Source: Haliclona indistincta (taxonomy: Eukaryota > Porifera > Demospongiae > Haplosclerida > Chalinidae). From it: a stretch of DNA of 64,000 nt. The position numbers were made by a program, and so were the translations under genes. The DNA lies in the NCBI GenBank assembly GCA_964017065.1, contig OZ024790.1, forward strand, positions 374,701 to 438,700, read 5' to 3'. The first letter of the stretch is position 1; the number at the start of each line of letters is the position of its first letter. Positions 9,301 to 18,571 of the stretch are shown here, one piece after another. Under the pieces are notes generated by a model. That model saw only the letters and a program-made list of their open reading frames with translations. It searched no databases and was not told the DNA's origin.

Positions 9301-12296
9301 CAGTTGCAGTAAAGGAATACGTGGCTTACCAACAAAACAATGGCCACCCTGAGCTATCTGTGTGTGCCAGTGGATTTATTATTAACACTGCCTATTCATT
9401 TCTTGGAGCTTCACCAGATGGAGTTGTTTATGATCCTTCCAATGTTTTGCAGCCTTACGGGTTCTTGGAAATCAAATGCCTATACTCAGTTAGATTTCTT
9501 TCTCCTTTAGAAGCATCCATAACATCTGGATTTTGTAGTGAAAGAGTCAGGAACAACGAGCTTAAGCTTAAAACCAGTCATCAGTATTTTGCACAGGTTC
9601 AAGGTCAAATGGGCATTGGTGAACGTCCATGGTGTGACTTTGTAATATATACTACTAAAGGTGTGAATGTTCAACGCATACCCTTTGATCATGCATTCTG
9701 GACTGAGAAACTGCTTCCTAAACTGATTTCATTTTATGACAATTGTGTTGCTCCTGAAATTGTAAGCCCAGTACACTGTTTAGGTCTCCCTGTTAGAGAT
9801 CTTACCAAAAGTTCTCAATGATTATTTCATATTCAATAATAATTTTAAATCACAAAAGTATTAGTCGTGATCTTGATCAGCTTCATCCTCATCAGAGTCT
9901 GAGTTGCAATCTGATAGCTGCTCAAAATACTTTTCAACATCAGCATCAGTAAGCTCATCATCATCAGGCAGAGGGACCAATGCAGGCTGAAAGTTTGTCA
10001 AGAAAGCGCAAACGAAAACAATTTGATTTGTTATTCGTGCCATTGACAGTGGGATTGTTCCTTTTAAAATACTGAACAGTTTTATTCTACCGATTGCACG
10101 TTCTACGTGGATTCGAAGGGATGCAATCTTCCTTCCTTTCTCGATTTCAGCTGGAGACAGTTGTTTTTTACCATCTAGGAAAGGTGGTATATTCAGGCCA
10201 ATATTTATTTCTTTTAACAAGTCTTTTATTGTGAATCCTCTGTCGGCCATTATCGAAATGCCCGGTTTGTCCTTTAGTTTAGTTAGCAGGCCACATATGC
10301 GTGTCAGTTCCACATCTGAAATAGATCCAACGTAAACCTGTGATATGTAGCAAATTGCTCCATTAGGTGTACATGCAACTAAAAACTTCACAGTATTATG
10401 GTGTTTATACTGTGACCAAGTAGACGATTGCATATGCAAATCGGATGGTGTCTCGATAAATACTTCACTTCCGTCAATTATAGCGAAGGTTGTTGGATAC
10501 TTCTTTCGAAAGGAGTCCGGCAGAGTCCCTAATACTTGCTCTACAGTGGGCATCCAGTCAATTTCTTTTAAATGTTGGTACAAGAAGCATATCCATGTTG
10601 TAAGGTAGCGAGATGTCAGTGAAGTGGACAATCCAAAGCGCAAAGCCAGATCTCGAAGCTTTAAGTTAAGTTTTAGTTTGACCAAAGTGAGAAAGAGTTG
10701 ATTTTTCGGATCCAGCTTTTTAGACCTACTACGGCGCCGATGACCTTCCTTTGAGCCCCAATAATTTAGATGTTCGACCACCGGTCCGAGGAACTCGAAG
10801 AATGCTAGAAACACGGTATACGACAGTAAGCCTGTGTAGAACTGCACCAGCTTATCATCATGGCAGATATCTTCTATTTTGAAGTAGCTCACACTTTTTC
10901 CCTTCTGCTTTCTTTTCAAATGCTGATTCTCTGCCTCAAGTGCTTCAATGCGTGCTAGAAGTGCTGTGTTCACTATTACCTCAGTTGAGCTACATGTAGG
11001 TTGATGGTGTGCAGGCTCCTCCACGCTGGGTAATTCATGTACTTCGTAGTCGCTGTCATACTGATCTCCTACTACTGTTGTAAGTACCTCATGATCAGGT
11101 TCAGGAGAGGTTGTAGATGTTGATGCTGGAGTAACTGACCTGCTGCTAGATGACAGAGGAGTCTGGGCACGACTTTCACACAATTGCTTATCTACTGATC
11201 TTTCCTTAGCTCGCTTTGCCCTAGGTCCTTGCTTGATTGGAGATGCAAATCGCTTACCCAGAGTAATACTTGGCGTCTTTTTCACATTTCCTTCAGGAAA
11301 ATGCCTCGCACAAACGCGGCTGTTAGGAGAAATGTTCTCCTCACGAAGTTGGAATACGCGTAACCAAAGTGCTCTCTTGCCTGGTTCTTTAGTGAAACGA
11401 TGGAATGGCACACTTGGATCTTTCGAAGTAGTATTTCCACAGATGCAGCACTTATGCCCAGTCATGATAGACAGATAGTCTTTTCTACGTATGGATTTCT
11501 CTGCAACCACGCCTCGTAGAAGCTTCATTCGAAGTTCATCGGACGTCCCACTGTCTGAAGTTTTGCATCAGTCTCGCAAAACAAGAACATACGGTATACT
11601 TTGACGACCAGTAGATGCTTTATGCGCACTTCCGCTCGTTTCTCCAATGCTCTCCATACATTTTCTCTGGCAACCACAGCACCCAGTCGTGACGTCACGC
11701 GTAATTAAGCGTTAATGAATTCTTTAGCGCTTACACGCAACTGGTCTATTCATAGTCTAACCCTTTTCTCCTTTCACAGCAGTTCTACTTAGTAGCTACA
11801 CCTTTAATCAAACATGTGGATGTTAGAATCACAACAAAAATTATACATACAGTATACATACAGTATAAATTACAGTAGATTAGTAATAGTAGCAGATCTA
11901 GTACAGTACACTACACACAATGAGAATGGACTAGCTGGAGACTCACCCTATTCTTCCAATTAGGATCACCACCTCTCTCCACAGCAGAGCGAACCGCCTC
12001 CAGTCTACCATCATAACAAGCATCATACAGCTCCCTATCCTGTGTAAGTAGAGCACACAGAGCAGCACCACTGACAGGTGATCATACCAACACTCTCACA
12101 CACCCTCTCCACACACTACTGTGGTCCTGCACTATAATACACAGTAGTTCTGCTGCCTAGTCAGTAATACAGGCTTTATGATGCTAGTGTGTATGAGCTA
12201 CCTAACTAACACTGATTGTAGACTACAGACGACTAGTCATTACTAACACACTCTCTCACTCACCAGCTCTCTCTGCTGTCCCCAGGTTAGGCTCAT
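229..12296 (-). CDS. Ankyrin-repeat gene, unit 1 (5' portion; 3' half lies off the left edge)
   Basis: Minus-strand multi-exon gene. Exons I can place: 12264-12296 (ATG, 11 codons), 11947-12039, 6113-6214, 3268-3369, 1119-1217 and 229-301. All have AG/GTGAGT-type borders; all are phase 0 except the last, which ends in phase 1. Each exon after the first encodes about one 24-34 residue ANK repeat (cores such as [20 protein letters not shown]). In unit 2 the equivalent last exon joins in frame to a Roc-like GTPase exon, so this gene probably continues left into GTPase and death-domain exons. An IS4EU transposon sits in the intron between 11947 and 6214. It carries five ANK repeats against seven in unit 2. 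The likely role is intracellular protein-protein sensing or signalling, inferred from domain type only. Product identity is good at domain level; intactness cannot be judged because the gene is truncated by the window. Confidence 0.75.
302..1118 (-). other. Intron of unit-1 ANK gene
   Basis: No exon or element recognised. The whole stretch is closely matched at 39502-41276, where a 1,001-bp insertion interrupts it. Confidence 0.5.
1119..1217 (-). CDS. ANK exon, unit 1
   Basis: 99-nt phase-0 exon encoding a full 33-residue repeat with the usual TACHYAARYG...[11 protein letters not shown] core. The acceptor is TTATAG and the donor GTGAGT. Its twin in unit 2 is 41277-41375. Confidence 0.8.
1218..3267 (-). 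other. Intron with conserved repeated block
   Basis: Intron sequence. From about 2139 to 2400 it holds the first of six copies of a conserved ~260-bp block. The others are near 4978, 42619, 44421, 49160 and 51730. This copy differs from the rest by a 4-nt insertion (near 2264). The rest shows AT-rich non-coding sequence shared with later modules. Confidence 0.5.
3268..3369 (-). CDS. ANK exon of the amplified 102-nt class, unit 1, copy a
   Basis: 102-nt phase-0 exon with a 34-residue ANK repeat: [20 protein letters not shown] then [14 protein letters not shown]. The acceptor is CCTGCACATGTG-like on the minus strand (CAG) and the donor GTGAGTC. Near-identical exons lie at 6113, 43502, 46811, 50243 and 53671. 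A small conserved stretch just upstream (about 3585-3635) reads as [12 protein letters not shown] before another GTGAGT and may be an extra mini-exon, but the frame does not need it. Confidence 0.8.
3668..4263. mobile_element. MITE with TTAACCCTTTAA ends, copy 1
   Basis: The element begins TTAACCCTTTAATT and ends GGCTTAAAGGGTTAA, giving inverted termini around about 590 bp. It has no credible gene. A GACGCC...GGCGTC palindrome lies just inside the right end. Two diverged relatives of the same length lie at 26814-27405 and 37903-38489. TTAA at the tips suggests a piggyBac-like non-autonomous family; this is inference. Confidence 0.6.
4264..4977. other. Non-coding stretch with direct repeat
   Basis: I see no gene. 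It includes a CAGACAGA/CAAACAAA simple-repeat stretch. It also holds two direct copies of a GCCTCGTGGCTCCGCCCACC motif (about 4795-4825 and 4870-4900), each itself an imperfect palindrome ending AAGGCAT. This sequence is absent from the matching unit-2 modules, so it is probably an inserted element. Confidence 0.4.
6113..6214 (-). CDS. ANK exon of the amplified 102-nt class, unit 1, copy b
   Basis: 102-nt phase-0 exon with ANK core TPLICAAEKYHTAVVQYLVE. It has the same borders and reading frame as copy a. It is closest in context to 53671-53772, with shared flanks on both sides. Confidence 0.8.
6692..6862. repeat. Long inverted repeat (hairpin)
   Basis: Two arms of about 81 nt (6692-6772 and 6782-6862) are nearly complementary around a GAGCGAAGC centre. 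They share GTATGCCGAATATACCACC and its reverse complement. The arms flank no gene. The block lies in a stretch of about 0.8 kb that unit 2 lacks at the same position (about 54235), so it is part of an insertion. Confidence 0.7.
7267..7392. repeat. Nested palindrome cluster bounded by GGTTAAC
   Basis: Outer inverted termini TTAACCCCTTGA / TTCAATGGGTTAA enclose three smaller palindromes, each centred on CCATGG (TATACCACCATGGTGGTATA type). It could form a branched cruciform. It may be a short relative of the TTAACCC-ended MITEs. Confidence 0.6.
7776..9821 (+). CDS. YqaJ-type recombinase/exonuclease of IS4EU transposon
   Basis: Four exons fit in frame: 7776-7936, 7993-8195, 8254-8518 and 8606-9821 (stop), giving about 614 aa. 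The middle carries a SWIM-type zinc motif split by intron 3 (CECAAG then SCTH, i.e. CxC...CxH). The C-terminal half has the YqaJ/lambda-exonuclease-like nuclease motifs in order: RITASMFGAVLS, YGIDMEP, LGASPDGVV, FLEIKCLYS and YFAQVQGQMGI. These supply the expected acidic/lysine active site. In IS4EU elements this protein accompanies the transposase; its exact step in transposition is not established here. The longest single reading frame starts at 8244, but that start lies in intron 2, so the ATG at 7776 is preferred. Confidence 0.8.
9861..11465 (-). CDS. THAP-domain DDE transposase of IS4EU transposon
   Basis: Single-exon reading frame of about 534 aa. I chose the Met before TGHKCCICGN because THAP fingers normally sit at the extreme N-terminus. 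An upstream in-frame Met (11528) would add 21 residues encoded by the terminal repeat. The THAP finger has CCIC...W...CARHF (C2CH). A coiled-coil-like stretch follows (LLARIEALEAENQHLKRKQ). Then comes a helix-turn-helix (LALRFGLSTSLTSRYLTTW) and a DDE_Tnp_4-type core with D in FAIIDGSEVF, D in SIMADRGFTI and E in RIHVERAIGR. The acidic tail is DE-rich. No disabling change is seen. It converges on the YqaJ gene, with 39 bp between the stop codons. Confidence 0.88.
   Translation of the reverse strand: MTGHKCCICGNTTSKDPSVPFHRFTKEPGKRALWLRVFQLREENISPNSRVCARHFPEGNVKKTPSITLGKRFASPIKQGPRAKRAKERSVDKQLCESRAQTPLSSSSRSVTPASTSTTSPEPDHEVLTTVVGDQYDSDYEVHELPSVEEPAHHQPTCSSTEVIVNTALLARIEALEAENQHLKRKQKGKSVSYFKIEDICHDDKLVQFYTGLLSYTVFLAFFEFLGPVVEHLNYWGSKEGHRRRSRSKKLDPKNQLFLTLVKLKLNLKLRDLALRFGLSTSLTSRYLTTWICFLYQHLKEIDWMPTVEQVLGTLPDSFRKKYPTTFAIIDGSEVFIETPSDLHMQSSTWSQYKHHNTVKFLVACTPNGAICYISQVYVGSISDVELTRICGLLTKLKDKPGISIMADRGFTIKDLLKEINIGLNIPPFLDGKKQLSPAEIEKGRKIASLRIHVERAIGRIKLFSILKGTIPLSMARITNQIVFVCAFLTNFQPALVPLPDDDELTDADVEKYFEQLSDCNSDSDEDEADQDHD
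11947..12039 (-). CDS. ANK exon 2, unit 1
   Basis: 93-nt phase-0 exon encoding a first ANK-like repeat (ELYDACYDGRLEAVRSAVER then GGDPNW). Its twin is 54546-54638. Confidence 0.75.
12264..12296 (-). CDS. First coding exon of ANK gene, unit 1
   Basis: ATG plus ten codons (SLTWGQQREL), then GTGAGT. Unit 2 has the same exon at 54863-54895 ([10 protein letters not shown]). It begins 924 bp from the divergently transcribed PRPF31 start; in unit 2 the gap is 305 bp. Confidence 0.7.
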
Positions 12297-12449
12297 GATC
12301 TGATGATGATATAGTCTGTGTACGAAGCAGCTAGCACAGCTAGCAACGAGCCGAGCTAGCGGCTACATGAAGAAGAACCAGCACATTCCTTCTGGACCAC
12401 CAGCCCCGCCCCTCAGTACTGCGCATGTGCAAGCAGCGAGTACTATACA

Positions 12450-12515
12450 ACTGACTTACTGCAGTAAAGACGAGTCTAGACTAGTCTAGACTCGTCTTTA
12501 CTGCAGTAAGTCAGT
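12450..12515. repeat. 66-bp perfect zero-spacer palindrome
   Basis: 33 bp on each side are exactly complementary around CT|AG, with the arm reading CTGACTTACTGCAGTAAAGA then CGAGTCTAGA. Unit 2 has only a single arm fragment (near 55077, ACTTACTGCAGTAAAGA), so the palindrome arose by inverted duplication in unit 1. Confidence 0.95.
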
Positions 12516-12589
12516 CAAGAGACTGTGCCGCATGTAGTGATCATGACTGTCGCAATTAAGCCGGGTACATGTACTAACGTAACTAACTA

Positions 12590-13172
12590 AGGGAGGGCGG
12601 GGTAATTCCGGACACACTTTCGGTTGTCGAAATAGCGAGCTTGGTTTTCGACAGCAGAAAAAAACGTACCGAAACAAAAACGACAGCGTGCTGGAACTTT
12701 ATCTATGTGCTATCTGTCAGCCAAGTTATGGTTTTCAATGACGACTGGCAGGATGAAAACACGCACGTTTAACCATAGAAAATATTTGCATTTTGGTACA
12801 CGGGGCAATTACGGACACCTAGCTGGGCATTGCACTCGCCGATCAAACAGAATCTTCCGTTGTATATAAGTCAAGTCTACAACTCATATTAGTGCTGTTT
12901 CTCTTGTATTGATGCTCGACGAGGCTACTAAAAGAACTCAACAACTCGATAATACAAGGCTAGTGAACTAAAAAGCGATTTCGCCGATACACAAGACGAT
13001 TGTCGCTATCAACAGAGAACAAGCGACTCGCCGTACTATGTTTATTAGTCTACGATAGCTTGATGGTATAGCTATAATAAGAATGGCTTACTACAGTCGC
13101 TGGCTCTTCTGCAGCGAAACAGAACCCGAGTGTCCGAAATTACCCCGTGTCCGGAATTACCCCGCCCTCCCT
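12590..13172. mobile_element. MITE with 26-bp perfect inverted termini in the promoter
   Basis: The termini 12590-12615 and 13147-13172 are exact reverse complements (tip AGGGAGGCGGGG-like: AGGGAGGGCGGGGTAATTCC). The 583-bp interior has no gene. It is absent from the corresponding unit-2 promoter. No clear target duplication was found, so the superfamily is unassigned. Confidence 0.8.
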
Positions 13173-13219
13173 CACACAGTAGGGCGGAGCTTGTTCCAAA
13201 CCTCGCCCATGTAAATAAG

Positions 13220-16200
13220 ATGTCGTTAGCAGACGAGCTACTAGCTGACCTCGAGGAGGTTGGGGAGGACGATGACCAGCAACACGAGCTGGGAGATGAG
13301 ATAATGGACGCTGCTGCTGAACAACTAGAGGATCTAGCCAAGATGGCGGACAAGTCAGTGAGGGCAGTAGCTAAACTAGGAGAGAGTAGAGAGGTTAGTG
13401 ACGTCATGGTCCTGATCAGTAACTAGGCTCAGTACAGTTCACTGAGGTCATGGACAAGGTACAATACTACCTGGAGAACCCAACTGAAGGTATGTGCCCC
13501 GCCCACAAATCACATTGTGATCACGTGATTGATGCAGTGACGTCACGAGGACCAGTCGAGGCTGATCCTGAGTATCAGGTGATAGTGGACGCTAACAACC
13601 TTGTAGTGGAGACAGATAATGAGATCAGTGAGTTATCAACATATCACTAATTTTGAATACGTAGATGACTATTAGACTGTCATCTTAATTTTAATTACTC
13701 GGGACACATAGGCATCAGAGGGTTAAGTGTTTAGGAGCAGCTTTGAGCAACAGCTTTGGGTAGCAGCTTTGAGCAGTAATTGCTGATACTGCACCACATG
13801 ACAAAACTGTGCAGTAACCGTGTCCTGGGTATGTGTTCATGAGAACTCTAGTTCTTCATTTGAACCCGTCCGGGCACTTATTATGCCACGCGGTAGTCGT
13901 GGCATATTTAGGGTTGGGCGGAATACAAGATGGCGGCTACACTTAGGCTAAACGCAATAATTCGCGTATATCTTGGCTGTTGACGACATCAGGGGTATAT
14001 TAACTACCTAGGGGCTATCCTAAGAGGTAAGCGCTTACAATGAGTCTACTATTAAAGACTATAAGGCCAGTTGGTACGGGCATGAAAAGATGGCATCTCG
14101 CCTGGAGGCACTAAGTACGGCACTGCCATATCTTCGCCGTACGGGCGTTTCAAGCTAATCTAACGTTCTGAAGCTCCTTGCGCGATTTGTGCGATTACAA
14201 AGAGACCTTCAGAAGCAAAAGAAACCAGGTCTAAGGTGGTAAACCAGAGTTCACGTGGTCACCCGTTTGTTCATCTTCTTTCTTCTTATTCTTCTTCTTC
14301 TTCAGAGAGCCTAGCGCCGTGGCTAGTGAACTATTCGAGACAAAACCTACACAGAAACTACACTAGTCGTTGTGAGCAGTGCACCTGATATCTATTTAAG
14401 CCTAAAACACTAGCAGAAGCGAGTATTTCCAGGAAAACAGCGATTTTTGATCCATAACAGACTCCATTCCATCTGAACTCCGTTACTAGGTTACGCCTAC
14501 TCGCGCACGCCCGTGTATGTAATTATTCTAATACAAGCGCACCTTAGTACAAATTGCGAGTGCCGCACGGTGCTGCCACTAGCAGTGTTCACAGCAGACA
14601 ACGAGCAAATCATCACTGTTACACTGGATTTGTCTGTTCAGGCTTGTAAGAATGCTAGCTTAAGCTTAGCTAATGTTGCAGGGTACGTGTTGAATGTATG
14701 CGGTGCAGAGTCGATCGCCATATGAGTGCATGCAGTCAGCTGAAATAGTTCAAGAGGCTCTTTACGGGCACTGTATTAGCATAAGTGCCAACTAAGTTAT
14801 TAATAAAAAAAGAAAAGAAACAAGTAATAAAAACATTTTAACCAAAATGCAAGAGATTTAGGGTTGGTATATTTATCGAAAAAGTATGGAAACAAGATTT
14901 TGAAATGAAAAGGATTGTAACAATAGCAGTGTAATGCTACCTCCCTAAATTAACTGCTTTCGATAGTTGTTGTTAATTTAATAGGGAGGTAGCATTACAC
15001 TGCTATTGTTACAATCCTTTTCATTTCAAAATCTTGTTTCCATACTTTTTCGATAAATATACCAACCCTAAATCTCTTGCATTTTGGTTAAAATGTTTTT
15101 ATTACTTATTTAAAATAGACTACTACATGAAAATGTCACTAAAATTTACATTCTACGATACATAAAGCACAGACGTAGTTCAAGTACACAATATCTATCT
15201 GACTGCTCTAATAGTTGAGCATAACAAGTGTATATCATGCCTGTCTCTATGACTGGGGCATACCTGTCATACCTGTCACATACCTGTCATACACAGACTA
15301 TATCATCATCAGATCATGAGCCAAACCAAGAAACAGCAGAGCGAGCTGGTGAGTGAGAGAGTGTGTTAGTAATGACTAGTCGTCTGTAGTCTACAATCAG
15401 TGTTAGTCATACACACTAGCATCATAAAGCCTGTATTACTGACTAGGCAGCAGAACTACTGTGTGTTATAGTGCAGGACCACAGTAGTGTTTGGAGAGGG
15501 TGTGTGAGAGTGAGAGTACTGTTGTCTTCATTGAGACACTGAGTGCTATCATACTGACAGGATTGTATTTAGTGTTATTGTTCTATAGATATCATTCATA
15601 AATATGTACGTGATAAATATTCCAAGAGATTCCCTGAGCTGGAGTCAATGGTGTACCTAGCACATGACTACATGAGGACTGTACAGGTGGGCGGGGCTTG
15701 TATTAATGATGACATCATAATGATGTAATGGTGCAGTTATTACAGAATGATCTAGAGGTGACTAAAGTGGATCTCTCTGATATCCTACCAGCTGCTACTA
15801 TAATGGTGGTGTCTGTTACTGCATCTACTACACAAGGGTGAGACATGGTGTGTGCGTGTGTGTGTGCGTGTGTGTGTGTGTGGGTGTGTGTGTGTGTGTG
15901 TGTGTCAATTTCTTCCGCTCTCTCTCTCTCTCATATAGGCAGAAATTAGACCAGGAGGAGCTAGATGCTGTATTAGAGGCTTGTGAGATGGTTAGTAATG
16001 AGCACATACTGTAGTCACTACATGTAGACACATACTCAGTGGTGTAGCTACACCCGGGCCTCGCGAGTCCATTGTTTGACAAGTGATTTTAATTGACCAT
16101 GTCCTCATGAATAATTAATTATTAGCTACTTGTACCCTGCCAACCTTAGTTCCAGTCCTGTCTATGCCACTGCACATACTGCAGGGTCTAGATATGTATG

Positions 16201-16718
16201 ATAAGAGGATGAAGATACTACAGTATGTGGAGTCTAAGATGGCGTTCATTGCTCCTAACCTGTCTACGATAATCGGCTCTACTGTAGCTGCCAAGATGAT
16301 GGGTGAGGAGTTGTGGTCTCATGGTAGTTACCATGGTTACATTACTACAGGTGTAGCTGGAGGGTTAACAGCTCTCAGTAAGATGCCAGCATGTAATATA
16401 CAAGTGCTAGGAGCACAGAAGAGAACACTTGATGGGTTCTCATCGACGGCCATGTTACCGCACACTGGATTTATATATTACTCTGATATTGTACAGATGA
16501 CACCTGAGGTAGGTACTGACACACTCATAGCACACTCTCACCCTCAGTCTCTCCCGGCCTCTATCTCTTCCTCCATCCTTCCTCTCTCCCTCCCCTCCCT
16601 TTCTCTCCCTCCCTCCCTCCCTCCCTCCCTCTCTCCCTCCCTCCCTCCCTTCCTCTCTCCCTCTCTCCCTCCCTCCCTCCCTCCCTCTCTCCCTCCCTCC
16701 CTCCCTCTCTCCCTCCCT

Positions 16719-16789
<71 letters not shown>

Positions 16790-18540
16790 TCAGGATATAC
16801 GGCGTAAGGCAGCTCGTATAGTTGCTGCTAAGTGTACTCTAGCTGCTCGTGTGGATAGCTTTCATGAATATCCTGATGGAGAGATTGGTCAGAGTAAGTG
16901 AGCTAAACCACTAATGCTAGGATACTGAATGATGTGGTAATCTTGCATAGCTATTAGTGTAGTTATACTGACCCCAATACCATGTAATGACTCCTGATCA
17001 CTGTAATAAGTTCCATACCTTACATTGTGTGTAGATCTTCGTGAGGAAGTTCAGAAGAAGTTTGATAAGTTACTTGAACCACCTCCTGTCAAACAGGTGA
17101 AGGCACTACCCATACCAGACGAGATGCCCAAGAAGAGAAGAGGAGGCAAACGGTGAGTGGGTGGGTGAGTGAGTGAGTGAGTGAGTGAGTGGGTGAGTGG
17201 GTGAGTGAGTGAATGAGTGGGTGGGTGGGTGAGTGAGTGGGTGGGTGAGTGAGTGAGTGGGTGGGTGAGTGAGTAAGTGGTGTATCATGTGTGGCCTATA
17301 CAGGTTACGAAAGACCAAACAGAAGTACATACTAACAGACATCCGCAAACAAGCTAACAGAATGACATTTGGAGAGGTTAGTAGGTTTAGACTTCTTGCT
17401 ATAATTAGCATAAAGCCGTGTGTCACCTTCATGCACTAATGTGTTCAGTCACTGTTGTCACACGATGGAGGATGATCAGAGACTGAACACATTAGTGACA
17501 CTGCCTCACCATCTCTATATCCTCTCTCAGATACACGATGATGCTTACCCAGATGATCTTGGGTTCTCTACCGGTAATCTTGGTAAGGGAGGAGTGGGTG
17601 GACCTGTGAGAGGACCAGCTGCTGTTGATAAGAAGACACAGATATCAATATCTAAAAGATTACAGGTTAGACAGGAATGCAGTGTTTAGACAAGAACTAA
17701 TGATCCTATTATTACAAGAATCCATGTCTACTTAGGAACAGCTACTTCCTGTATCATTATGTGACACATATACATTAGACGTGACAAGGAATTTAAACAC
17801 TGAGACAAAGAGCGCAGTGTGTAACGAAATTTGTCAATATTCATTTAATTTGTGAAAATAGCATGTTTAACTGTTTGTGGTTATTTCTACCTTTGCGTGA
17901 TCGTCACTCAGAGGCTGATCTAATGGGGGTCATTGGGACAGCTGACCTCCATTTTGTCAAAGTGTGATGTAATGTATTTTCACTAGAATATTATAGGCAA
18001 TTAACCTAGACCTTTCACCCAGGCAAGTGCCCGGGTTGACCAGGGTTGCCTCGATGAAAACTAGACTGCTGATATTATAGCTGCTCCACTAACATTAGTA
18101 TCATGTGAGTCACTTCTTTCTCTCTCTCTTACCCTCTAGCGTCAAGTCAACAAGGCTCAGGTGTATGGTGGTAAGACCTCCATCAGAGGAGCAGTGTCAG
18201 GGACAGCATCAAGTGTAGCCTTCACACCACTACAGGTATCACCACACTACTATAGTGTGTCAAGTAATGGGATCATAGCTATGCTGTAGTCTATTGTATT
18301 GGGATATAGCTACTTTATATTTTGGTGGAAAGGAGGGGAATGGTGAAGGAAAGAGCTGGTTACTGTATTTCTGTCATACCTCCATGTAGGGTTTAGAAAT
18401 TGTTAACCCTTTAGCAGCTGAGAAGAAAGTACAAGAGGTGAGTGTGTTGTGCTCTGTGTGTGCTATCTCACCTATCACAGGCTAATCAGAAGTATTTCTC
18501 GGCAACTGCTGAATTCAGGAGCGCTAAAAACCAGAAATAA
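13220..18540 (+). CDS. PRPF31: Pre-mRNA-splicing factor PRPF31 (Prp31), copy 1, intact
   Basis: Component of U4/U6.U5 tri-snRNP that binds the 15.5K-U4 snRNA complex through its Nop domain. Fifteen exons fit without a frame break: 13220-13393, 13447-13489, 13538-13627, 15589-15686, 15737-15837, 15939-15990, 16185-16302, 16351-16508, 16794-16893, 17035-17152, 17304-17376, 17531-17665, 18140-18235, 18390-18437 and 18481-18540. The product is 487 aa, close to the family's usual length of about 500. Recognisable blocks are [71 protein letters not shown] (Nop domain), [11 protein letters not shown] and [15 protein letters not shown]. The intron between exons 3 and 4 has swollen to 2 kb with a hairpin-tailed element and an inverted copy of the ANK gene's start. 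It is head-to-head with the ANK gene. Confidence 0.95.
13883..15104 (+). mobile_element. Hairpin-tailed element, copy 1 (in PRPF31 intron 3)
   Basis: About 1.22 kb, flanked by ACTTATT (13876-13882 and 15104-15110); unit 2 has the site once (near 55856). It opens with a small palindrome (ATGCCACGCGGTAGTCGTGGC), then AAGATGGCGGCTAC, then a CTT-rich stretch and AGCCTAGCGCCG. It ends in a long hairpin: 14822-14954 pairs with 14972-15107, broken only by a 3-nt indel near the loop. Two relatives with the same layout lie at about 44862-46113 and 47441-48661. It has no convincing protein; a 70-codon frame at 14513-14725 is not recognised. Confidence 0.7.
15240..15520 (+). repeat. Inverted copy of the ANK gene 5' end inside PRPF31 intron 3
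   Basis: 15297-15520 matches, on the opposite strand, the segment 12095-12316 that holds the ANK gene's first exon and part of intron 1. It includes an intact ATG exon ([10 protein letters not shown] then GTGAGT). The encoded decapeptide is closer to the unit-2 version than to the adjacent unit-1 version. The region is bordered by short CATACCTGTCA repeats (15260-15297). Unit 2 lacks it. Confidence 0.8.
15846..15904. repeat. (TG)n microsatellite, PRPF31 intron 5
   Basis: Imperfect TG repeat just after the exon-5 donor. Copy 2 has a longer, purer version at 56336-56429. Confidence 0.9.
16560..16791. repeat. (CT)/(CCCT)n tract, PRPF31 intron 8
   Basis: Pyrimidine-only tract of CCCT and CT repeats ending directly at the exon-9 acceptor (CAG at 16793), so it also serves as a very long polypyrimidine tract. 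The copy-2 counterpart is 56928-57070. Confidence 0.9.
17153..17280. repeat. (TGAG/TGGG)n repeat, PRPF31 intron 10
   Basis: GTGAGTGAGTGGGTGGG repeat that starts at the exon-10 donor, so many GTGAGT donor-like sites are stacked after the real one. Copy 2 expands it to about 390 bp (57432-57822). Confidence 0.9.
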
Positions 18541-18571
18541 CCACTCATAACTGCTACTGTACCACTATCAG

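Larger units (their letters stand above)
7495..11747. mobile_element. IS4EU/ISL2EU-type DNA transposon, apparently complete
   Basis: A 4,253-bp element with about 250-bp terminal inverted repeats (7495-7744 and 11498-11747; tips AGACCAGTTGCGTGTAAGC). It is flanked by AT on both sides (7493-7494 and 11748-11749). Unit 2 keeps the uninterrupted target CCTCAATTCATAG near 54258, so the insertion point and 2-bp duplication are directly visible. Inside are two convergent genes: a plus-strand YqaJ-type nuclease and a minus-strand THAP/DDE transposase. This gene pair and an AT duplication match what is described for IS4EU (ISL2EU) elements. Both genes look open and the catalytic motifs are present, so it could be, or recently was, autonomous. 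Confidence 0.9.
12297..13219. promoter_or_regulatory. Bidirectional promoter region of the ANK / PRPF31 pair, unit 1
   Basis: Head-to-head genes share this interval. It has been expanded from about 305 bp (unit 2) by a 66-bp palindrome and a 583-bp MITE. The AGGGCGGAGC motif and the CCTCGCCCAT just before the PRPF31 ATG are kept in both units. No TATA box is obvious. Promoter function is inferred from geometry. Confidence 0.5.

Noticed and set aside
12590..13172. Considered as an extra upstream exon of PRPF31
   Set aside because: Inverted termini and absence from unit 2 show that it is an inserted MITE; the ATG at 13220 gives the family N-terminus.
14861..15075. TTTAGGGTT motif in the hairpin as telomeric repeat
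   Set aside because: Only a single unit occurs in each arm; there is no tandem TTAGGG array.
16164..16901. 245-codon open frame ending in long Ser/Pro/Leu repeats
   Set aside because: It reads through PRPF31 exons 7-9 and their introns, including the CT tract; splice sites and the Prp31 alignment show separate exons.
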